The notes under the pieces are model-generated. The model did no database searches. It saw nothing but the letters and a program-made list of their open reading frames with translations, and was not told the origin of the DNA. Shown here in pieces: positions 58,514-64,000 of a DNA stretch of 64,000 nucleotides; the stretch's first letter is position 1; every line of letters starts with the position of its first letter. The stretch comes from Rhizobium johnstonii 3841 (GTDB taxonomy: Bacteria; Pseudomonadota; Alphaproteobacteria; Rhizobiales; Rhizobiaceae): the NCBI RefSeq assembly GCF_000009265.1, contig NC_008384.1, positions 124,001-188,000 on the forward strand, read 5' to 3'. Position numbers and translations under genes: made by a program.

Positions 58514-59521
58514 TCACCACTGCTCAGGGCAGGAGTCGATGGTTTCCTTCGTGATCGGAGGCATGTCGTAAGTCACGAAGCGACCTTTGGGAGTTTCCGG
58601 CTTTGTCGCAGCCTCGTAGAGGGCATCAAACATCAGCTTGCCGAGAAGTTGAGGTCTCGTGCAGACCGAGCCATACATTTCCCCGGCAAGGATTGCGTCG
58701 TGGCCGAGTTTAGATCCACCGCCGGTCGCTATTAGTTTCGGCTTCGAGGCTGATGCATCGATTGCGCGTGCACATCCGATCGCCATGTCGTCGGCATGGC
58801 TGTAAATCAAGTCGATGTCAGGATGAGCCGTCAGGAAGTTCTGGCAAACGGCTTCGCCTTCATCGGGTGTCCAGTTCGTCGGCTGCTCGGCAACGATGGT
58901 GTATTTCGCCCCAGCCTTGTCCAGTGCGGCTTTGAAACCGTCGGTATCGAGCTTGACGATCGTGTAGGCCGGATCACCCATGACGATGCCAATTTTAGCT
59001 GTCTTGTCCTTTGGCAACACACCAGCTGCCATCTCGCCAGCAACAACTCCGGACTGATAGTTGTCCGTTGCAACCAGGGCCGATAGGCCTGGGTAGGGGT
59101 CTTTCAGTTGACGCTTCGCTGAATCGCCGACCTGTAAAGCGATCGCTACGATTGGCACCTTTGCGTCGCTGACCTTGTCAACAAACCCTTCCGCGACGAC
59201 GGAGTCGAGCGGGAGGAAACCAATTGCATCGACCTTCTGAGATAGCAGATCGTCGAGGGAGTTCCCCTGCTTTTCTACGCTGCCGCGCGGGTCAATGACG
59301 ACTGTTTTAACGCCCTTTTCTTTGGCTGCCTCCTCGAAGCCCTTGGCCGTCATGACGTTGTAGGGATATTCGAGGCTCGCCGGAACGTAGCCGAAGGTCA
59401 GGTCTTTCGCCATTGCGGAACCGGCGAAGAGCAGGGCTGTTAGCGTCAAAGCTGACGACCGGAAAATCGAGCCTGATACGGACCTGGAGTGTGTGCGGTA
59501 TCTATTCTGCGTAGCGTGCAT
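58514..59521 (-). CDS. Ribose-type periplasmic sugar-binding protein
   Basis: 335 aa from the ATG at 59521, with AGGGAGG upstream. A Sec signal peptide (SSALTLTALLFAGSAMA) ends near 38. The mature protein (KDLTFGYVPASLEYPYNVMT at the start) has the type 1 periplasmic-binding fold, with LDDLLSQKVDAIGFLPLDSV, IVMGDPAYTIVKLDTDGFKA, IDLIYSHADDMAIGCARAID and IATGGGSKLGHDAILAGEMY. The four genes 59521 to 54858 make one unit: SBP, ATPase, permease, SDR. Ligand unknown. Confidence 0.93.
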   Translation of the reverse strand: MHATQNRYRTHSRSVSGSIFRSSALTLTALLFAGSAMAKDLTFGYVPASLEYPYNVMTAKGFEEAAKEKGVKTVVIDPRGSVEKQGNSLDDLLSQKVDAIGFLPLDSVVAEGFVDKVSDAKVPIVAIALQVGDSAKRQLKDPYPGLSALVATDNYQSGVVAGEMAAGVLPKDKTAKIGIVMGDPAYTIVKLDTDGFKAALDKAGAKYTIVAEQPTNWTPDEGEAVCQNFLTAHPDIDLIYSHADDMAIGCARAIDASASKPKLIATGGGSKLGHDAILAGEMYGSVCTRPQLLGKLMFDALYEAATKPETPKGRFVTYDMPPITKETIDSCPEQW

Positions 59522-59748
59522 GGAAACCTCCCTCATGCATGTTGCTCCTCCGATCCCAGCGTCTGAAGACGTGGGTCTCCGGCATCGGTCTCCGGTATTT
59601 CCACCTGGCCAAACAGCTAGTATTGCCAAGTAATCTGTTGGGCTTTGCGAGCGCGGCCTTTGCTCCCAAATGGCCGGCGTCTCGTGCCTCCTGATTAAAT
59701 TGGGTAACACGCTAGAACTGCTCAAAACAGTGGGGCGACCAAGGTGGT

Positions 59749-59763
59749 ATAATGTAAGGTTAT
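59749..59763. promoter_or_regulatory. LysR-type box, ABC/ADH intergenic region, site 1
   Basis: ATAATGTAAGGTTAT: a match to ATAAy-N5-GyTAT. GGT lies directly upstream of the left arm and AAC follows the right arm. Confidence 0.5.
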
Positions 59764-59853
59764 AACGGCAGATCGCGCCGGATAGGCCCTAAAGCATTGG
59801 CTTAGCGCTTCTCTGATAGAGACTAGACTGCAGCCTCAGCGCTATGACGGGTT

Positions 59854-59868
59854 ATAATCCCGAGCTAT
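59854..59868. promoter_or_regulatory. LysR-type box, ABC/ADH intergenic region, site 2
   Basis: ATAATCCCGAGCTAT: a match to ATAAy-N5-GyTAT, 105 bp after site 1 and therefore near ten helical turns from it. Confidence 0.5.
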
Positions 59869-60008
59869 AAGCCACGCGGCCTGAGCCGCTTTCGCCCCTT
59901 ATCGTTATTGTGCTGATGCGCGAGATTTGCGAGCAGCAACTGCGTTCCAAGCGCGCAGCGGGGTAAATGGGCGGGCCAGGCCCGAACCATTGAGGTGGAG
60001 GAAAGATT

Positions 60009-61034
60009 ATGAAGGGTCTCGTGTTTCTAGGCGAGGGAAAGATGGAGTTTCGGGACTATCCTGATCCCGTTCCTGGTCCTGATGAGGTTGTCGTAAGGAT
60101 CAAGGCGTCGGGAATGTGCGGCAGCGACCTGAACCACCTCAACGAGCCCAAGAGGCGTGAGGATCAAATCGTCATCGAAGGGCATGAGCCCTGCGGCATC
60201 GTCGAAGAGGTTGGTTCCGCCGTTCGTCCATGGGAAGCGCGGGTTGGTGATCGGGTCATGGTATACCACTATGACGGATGCCGCACGTGCCCGAACTGCC
60301 GCACCGGTTGGATGCAGAATTGCGACAACACCCGGATCGCGTTCGGCGGGAATGGCCATGGCGCGCACGCTCCTTTCATGAAAGTGCCAGCTCACACGAT
60401 CATCAAGCTTCCGGAGCAGCTTTCGTTCAACGCGGGAGCAGCCGTTGGATGTGGCAGCGGCACGGCTTACGCCGCTTTGAAAAGGGTCAATTTGCTTGCG
60501 GACGAGACGATCGCGATCTTCGGACAGGGGCCGGTGGGCCTAAGCTGCACTGTCTTCGCCAAGGCCTTCGGTGCACGCGTCATCTCCCTCGACGTCGGTG
60601 AAGAACGCCTGCAAATGGCCAAAGATTTCGGGGCGGACTTCGTCATAAACCCGATGAAAGATGATCCCGTGAAGGCAATACGCGACCTCACGAAAGGTGG
60701 CCTGGGAGCAGACAAAGCGATCGAATGTAGTTCCAACTCGGTGGCGCGCCAGCAGGCCCTTCAGGCTATCAAGCGGTGGGGAACTACCTGCCTCGTAGGT
60801 GTCCATGGCTCGATGCAGTTTGAGTGCAACGAACTCATCACTAATCAGAAAAACCTCGTGGGCTCGCTCACCTTCAACAAGAACCTTCAGGATGAGTGCG
60901 CGGGCTTCGTCGCCGAACGCGGCATCGACGTGGACGCGCTCTTTACACACGAGTTCCAGCTTGATCAGGCCGTCGAGGCCTACGCTCTCTTCGAGCAGCG
61001 GAAAATCGGCAAGGGCGTGTTCGTGTTCGATTAA
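60009..61034 (+). CDS. Zinc-dependent alcohol dehydrogenase (MDR, sorbitol/threonine DH-like)
   Basis: 341 aa, GGAGGAAAG upstream. Catalytic zinc ligands C37 (SGMCGSD) and H59-E60 (EGHEPCG) and the four structural-zinc cysteines C91, C94, C97 and C105 (DGCRTCPNCRTGWMQNC) are all present. The Rossmann motif is IFGQGPVGLSCTV. It oxidises a secondary alcohol of a polyol or sugar with NAD(P). Divergent from the ABC importer unit, so probably acts early on the imported compound. Confidence 0.94.
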   Translation: MKGLVFLGEGKMEFRDYPDPVPGPDEVVVRIKASGMCGSDLNHLNEPKRREDQIVIEGHEPCGIVEEVGSAVRPWEARVGDRVMVYHYDGCRTCPNCRTGWMQNCDNTRIAFGGNGHGAHAPFMKVPAHTIIKLPEQLSFNAGAAVGCGSGTAYAALKRVNLLADETIAIFGQGPVGLSCTVFAKAFGARVISLDVGEERLQMAKDFGADFVINPMKDDPVKAIRDLTKGGLGADKAIECSSNSVARQQALQAIKRWGTTCLVGVHGSMQFECNELITNQKNLVGSLTFNKNLQDECAGFVAERGIDVDALFTHEFQLDQAVEAYALFEQRKIGKGVFVFD

Positions 61035-61110
61035 GGGCGCTGTCACACCCGGCTTCGCGCCTACGTCGCGATCTTGCAAGCCTCTACTTGCAACGGACAA
61101 TCTTCAATCT

Positions 61111-61139
61111 CGAGAGCGGTGTGCAGAGCGCCGCTCTCG
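61111..61139. terminator. Hairpin downstream of the ADH gene
   Basis: Perfect 9-bp arms CGAGAGCGG and CCGCTCTCG with an 11-nt loop, 77 bp after the ADH stop. No T-run follows, so it may stabilise the 3' end rather than terminate. Confidence 0.4.
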
Positions 61140-61308
61140 CCGCGGGCACTTCCGTGCGAACTCTGGATAGAACTCAATGAAAATTGGATCACCAAAAGAG
61201 ACCACCGAGCGAGAGGCTCGCGTGGCACTGACCTATTGCGCCATCTGAGGCTGGCAGACGCTGAACTCCCAATCTGTCGGATCGAAATCGGAGAAGCAGG
61301 TATCGCTC

Positions 61309-62016
61309 GTGAAACCTTTTATTGCATGCTTGATGCTGACGTCACCGGATGGAAGCCTTCATCCAAGCCGATGGACGAAGTCGCCGGACGGTGATCGTTA
61401 CGACTTCTCGAAAATTTGCGACAAGGTGCGCGAGGAACTCCAATGCCAAGCGTGGATGGTCGGCCGCGTGACTATGGCGGAGATGGCGAAAGGTGCTCCC
61501 CACGCGCCTGAAGGTCCGCACATGGTTGCTAGGCCCACCAATTTCGCAAACCGCGATGCCAAGAGCTTTGGGATCGCGATCGATCGATCGGGCGCTGTTC
61601 ACTACAAGGGTGCGGACCTCTTTGGCGATCACATCATTGCGCTACTCGGGAAAGATGTCCCTGACAGCTATCTCGCCGAGCTGGCGGCAGACGGCGTTTC
61701 GTACGTGGTCGCCGAGACCTCCGATTTTGACGTCGGGGAATTGCTGGCTGTCGTAAATCGGGAGTTCGGTATCGAACGGATCGTGCTTGAAGGCGGCGCG
61801 GCGACCAACGGTGCATTGCTGGCGAGCGGATTGGTGGATGAACTCAACTTCATCGTTGCGCCGGCCTTGGAAGCACGGTCCGGCACCGACAGCGTGGTGG
61901 AGCTCGGCACCGATGGCCTGGCTGGCAAGGTGGAACTCTCCTTGATTGATTGCCAGCAGCTCGGTCACGGGATGGTCAACCTTCGCTATGCAGCAAGCAA
62001 GCCGTCAAATTCGTAG
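61309..62016 (+). CDS. RibD C-terminal/dihydrofolate reductase-like protein
   Basis: 235 aa from a GTG at 61309 (GGAGAAGCAGG upstream). Motifs of the RibD-C fold: KPFIACLMLTSPDGSLHPSR, ELQCQAWMVGRVTMAEMAKG, IERIVLEGGAATNGALLASG and LVDELNFIVAPALEARSG. It would be an NADPH-dependent reductase; homologues annotated as RibD reductases are often not involved in riboflavin synthesis. It lies 274 bp after the ADH gene and convergent with tctA, so the link to the pathway is unclear. Confidence 0.9.
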   Translation: MKPFIACLMLTSPDGSLHPSRWTKSPDGDRYDFSKICDKVREELQCQAWMVGRVTMAEMAKGAPHAPEGPHMVARPTNFANRDAKSFGIAIDRSGAVHYKGADLFGDHIIALLGKDVPDSYLAELAADGVSYVVAETSDFDVGELLAVVNREFGIERIVLEGGAATNGALLASGLVDELNFIVAPALEARSGTDSVVELGTDGLAGKVELSLIDCQQLGHGMVNLRYAASKPSNS

Positions 62017-62074
62017 CTTTGCGCTGGATATCCCGGTGAGTTCCGTGCTTCTGATTGATCGAGGGTAAGTGTTG

Positions 62075-63568
62075 CTACTCTTCGAGCGCTTGATCCTTCT
62101 TCCGGCGGATCGAAGGAAGAAGCATTGCGCCGAGAGCGAGGGCCGCGATCGCGAGGAGCACGGCGCTGACAGGACGCTCTACGAAGACCCAAGCGCTGCC
62201 GCGGGATACGACCATGGCCCGCCTCAGATACTCTTCCAGCATCGGTCCCAACACGAAGCCGATCAGCAGAGGTGCTGGCTCGAGCGCGAGCTTGAAGAAC
62301 AGGTATCCCAGAAAGCCGAACAGGACCGTCTCGAACACATTGAACGGCGAATAGTTTACCGAGTAGACGCCGATGGCGCAGAACACGAGGATCGCCGGAT
62401 ACAGGTACTTGTATGGAAGCCTCAGGAGCGACACCCACATCCCGATCAATGGCAGATTGATCACGAGCAACATCAGGTTCCCGATCCACATGCTGACAAT
62501 CAGACCCCAGAACAAAGCGGGCTGGGCCTGGATCACGCCAGGTCCGGGCTGAATACCGTGGATCATCAGGCCGCCGATCATGAGAGCCATGACTGCATTT
62601 GCCGGGATGCCGAGGGTGAGCATCGGAATGAACGAGGTCTGCGAAGCAGCGTTGTTCGCGCTTTCAGGGCCGGCGACACCCTCGATTGCTCCGGTGCCGA
62701 ACTCGTGGCCGTATTTCGAGACCTTCCTCTCGAGCATGTATGAGGCAAAGGTTGACAGTGCCAATCCGCCACCGGGGAGGATGCCAAGAATTGATCCCAC
62801 GATAGTGCCGCGGATCACCGACGGCGTTGCCCGCTTGAACTCTTCCTTGGTCAGCATCAAGCTTCCCACCTTGGCGACCGTCCCGCTCCGGTTTTCCGGG
62901 TGTTCAAGATTGCGGATGATTTCGGCGACACCGAATATCCCCATTGCCACGGCTACGAAGTCGATGCCCTCGAAAAGTTCGAAGAAGCCGAACGAGAACC
63001 GGACCTGGCCGCTCTGGACGTCTGTGCCGACGAGGCCGAGCGCCACCCCGAGCACGAGCATGGCGATCGACTTGAAGATGCTACCTTGGGCGAGCACTGT
63101 TGCGATGATCAGGCCAAGGAGGATAAGTGAGAAATACTCTGCCGGGCCAAAAGAGAGCGCGAGGTCCGTCAGTAGGGGGCCGGAAGCGGCGACTACCAGC
63201 GTTGCCACGGTTCCAGCGAAAAACGATCCTATCGCCGCTGTGGCCAAGGCCGCGCCGGCTCGGCCACGTTTCGCCATCTTGTGACCCTCCAGTGTCGTCA
63301 CGACAGCCGTGACTTCGCCGGGCAGGTTCAAGAGGATCGCCGAAGTGGACCCGCCGTACTGAGCGCCGTAGTAGATGCCGGAAAGCATGATCAGCGCTGT
63401 AATCGGGTCCAACGCGAAGGTCAGCGGGAGAAGAAGGGCGATGGTCGCGAGCGGACCGATACCGGGAAGGACCCCAATTGCCGTTCCGATCATGCAACCG
63501 ATGAAGGCGAAGCCGAGATTGTGAAAAGTCATCGCGACCGAAAGGCCGAGGGCGAGGTTCTCGATCAT
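62075..63568 (-). CDS. tctA: Tripartite tricarboxylate transporter large subunit TctA
   Basis: 497 aa from the ATG at 63568. About 11 hydrophobic segments. The two family signatures are visible: GFAFIGCMIGTAIGVLPGIG plus LSGIYYGAQYGGSTSAILLN in the first half, and IRGTIVGSILGILPGGGLAL in the second. TctA and TctB form the membrane part of a binding-protein-dependent, ion-driven carboxylate importer. The start lies 11 bp after the tctB stop. tctC is not in the window; it usually lies upstream of tctB, beyond the right edge. Confidence 0.95.
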   Translation of the reverse strand: MIENLALGLSVAMTFHNLGFAFIGCMIGTAIGVLPGIGPLATIALLLPLTFALDPITALIMLSGIYYGAQYGGSTSAILLNLPGEVTAVVTTLEGHKMAKRGRAGAALATAAIGSFFAGTVATLVVAASGPLLTDLALSFGPAEYFSLILLGLIIATVLAQGSIFKSIAMLVLGVALGLVGTDVQSGQVRFSFGFFELFEGIDFVAVAMGIFGVAEIIRNLEHPENRSGTVAKVGSLMLTKEEFKRATPSVIRGTIVGSILGILPGGGLALSTFASYMLERKVSKYGHEFGTGAIEGVAGPESANNAASQTSFIPMLTLGIPANAVMALMIGGLMIHGIQPGPGVIQAQPALFWGLIVSMWIGNLMLLVINLPLIGMWVSLLRLPYKYLYPAILVFCAIGVYSVNYSPFNVFETVLFGFLGYLFFKLALEPAPLLIGFVLGPMLEEYLRRAMVVSRGSAWVFVERPVSAVLLAIAALALGAMLLPSIRRKKDQALEE

Positions 63569-63579
63569 GGCTGTCTCGC

Positions 63580-64000
63580 TCAGAACTGGGTGAGGGCGGG
63601 AGGCAGGAACGACACGTTCAAGCCAAGTCCGAGAGTGAATACTGCCCAACAGATCGCAACGAGCGCCACAGTCAGGCCGGCGATCCCCCGGATGGTCTGC
63701 TGCCTGTCAGCGAGGCCACTGATCACGACGACGACGGCGACCGAGACGGCCATCCCGACACGCTCGATCAGGACGCCGAATGCCGCCATCGCGCCAAGGA
63801 TCAGGACCATCTCCCTCCAAGCCCAACTCTCCAGGGGATCGTGCTCGCCTTTGATGCCGAGAATGGCGACCGCTGCGCCGAGCAGGCCCAGCAAACCGAA
63901 GACAAGCATCGGCATGTAGCCGGCCCCCATTTGGGCGGCCGAACCGATTTCGTAGTCCTGATTATAGTAGAGCCCGGCTAGAGCGACGGCGACCAGGAAC
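63580..64000 (-). CDS. tctB: Tripartite tricarboxylate transporter small subunit TctB (partial)
   Basis: The reading frame is open to the window edge, beyond the ATG at 63930: the upstream codons read FLVAVALAGLYYNQDYEIGS AAQMGAGYMP, the usual TctB N-terminal region (YYxxDYxIGxAxxMGxGYxP). So at least 139 residues are coded and only the first few are missing. Three further hydrophobic segments follow (about MLVFGLLGLLGAAVAILGI, EMVLILGAMAAFGVLI, GLTVALVAICWAVFTLGLGL). TctB is the small membrane partner of TctA. Confidence 0.9.
   Translation of the reverse strand, partial: FLVAVALAGLYYNQDYEIGSAAQMGAGYMPMLVFGLLGLLGAAVAILGIKGEHDPLESWAWREMVLILGAMAAFGVLIERVGMAVSVAVVVVISGLADRQQTIRGIAGLTVALVAICWAVFTLGLGLNVSFLPPALTQF

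Larger units (their letters stand above)
59522..60008. other. Divergent promoter region of the ABC and ADH genes
   Basis: 487 bp without a gene. It holds two ATAAT-type dyads at 59749 and 59854 (listed separately). The first lies 228 bp upstream of the binding-protein start, the second 141 bp upstream of the ADH start. Ribosome sites are visible in front of both genes (AGGGAGG and GGAGGAAAG). Confidence 0.45.

Noticed and set aside
1..64000. CRISPR array
   Set aside because: No regularly spaced short repeats with unique spacers were seen; repeats found are isolated pairs.

Overview
The window looks like an accessory region, possibly a large plasmid or chromid, of an alphaproteobacterium of the Rhizobiales (Rhizobium, Sinorhizobium or a close relative). 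This is inferred from tandem Ku genes plus a LigD-type ligase, an Irr-type Fur protein, a DUF3606 protein, high-GC coding bias and many small rhizobial-type hypothetical genes. No rRNA, tRNA or replication gene was recognised.

Layout. Positions 1-10.5 kb hold DNA-repair genes (two Ku, one stand-alone ATP-dependent ligase), a substrate-binding protein overlapped by a membrane class III nucleotidyl cyclase, small hypotheticals, and about 1.7 kb of mostly non-coding DNA with terminators. From 10.6 to 16.4 kb a minus-strand cluster encodes a cobalt-type nitrile hydratase (beta, alpha, accessory protein) with a CobW-type GTPase, a DUF1097 membrane protein, the cobalt uptake pair CbtB/CbtA and a GlxA-type regulator. 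From 16.4 to 19.2 kb lies gene-poor DNA with repeats, gene fragments and tiny ORFs. From 19.2 to 29 kb a plus-strand cluster of redox and detoxification-like enzymes (SDR, quinone-reductase-like MDR, tautomerase, two proteins with Tat-type leaders, DsrE, Gfo/Idh/MocA) accompanies a very large winged-helix/NB/TPR regulator. From 27.4 to 32.5 kb the DNA is eroded: SnoaL-like, LysR and BrnA remnants, a 72-nt repeat, and an intact IS3-family element with a 4-bp target duplication. From 32.6 to 35.7 kb are an alpha/beta hydrolase, Irr and an MFS transporter.

From 36 to 64 kb the window is a nearly continuous sugar-acid catabolic island. One tight minus-strand operon carries the 4-carbon acid-sugar pathway: LtnD-like dehydrogenase, OtnI isomerase, OtnK kinase and OtnC decarboxylase, expected to give dihydroxyacetone phosphate. 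It also holds an aldehyde dehydrogenase, a tartrate/D-malate-type dehydrogenase, an SDR and a second beta-hydroxyacid dehydrogenase. Around it are an HpcH/HpaI aldolase, a two-cupin protein, a LysR regulator, a second ALDH, a D-2-hydroxyacid dehydrogenase, an SMP-30 lactonase, two more SDRs, an MmgE/PrpD protein, a zinc alcohol dehydrogenase, a ribose-type ABC importer and a TctAB carboxylate transporter (cut by the window end). The simplest reading is oxidation of a sugar to a lactone, hydrolysis to an aldonate, then further oxidation, isomerisation and phosphorylation. The true substrate is unknown.

The most interesting signal is non-coding. Fifteen-bp dyads of the form ATAAy-N5-GyTAT, the shape expected for a LysR T-N11-A site, occur in most divergent intergenic regions of this island (44,970; 51,634; 53,339; 59,749; 59,854), with a perfect one before irr (33,948). 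They suggest that one regulator, perhaps the LysR at 48.1-49.0 kb, ties the separate operons together.
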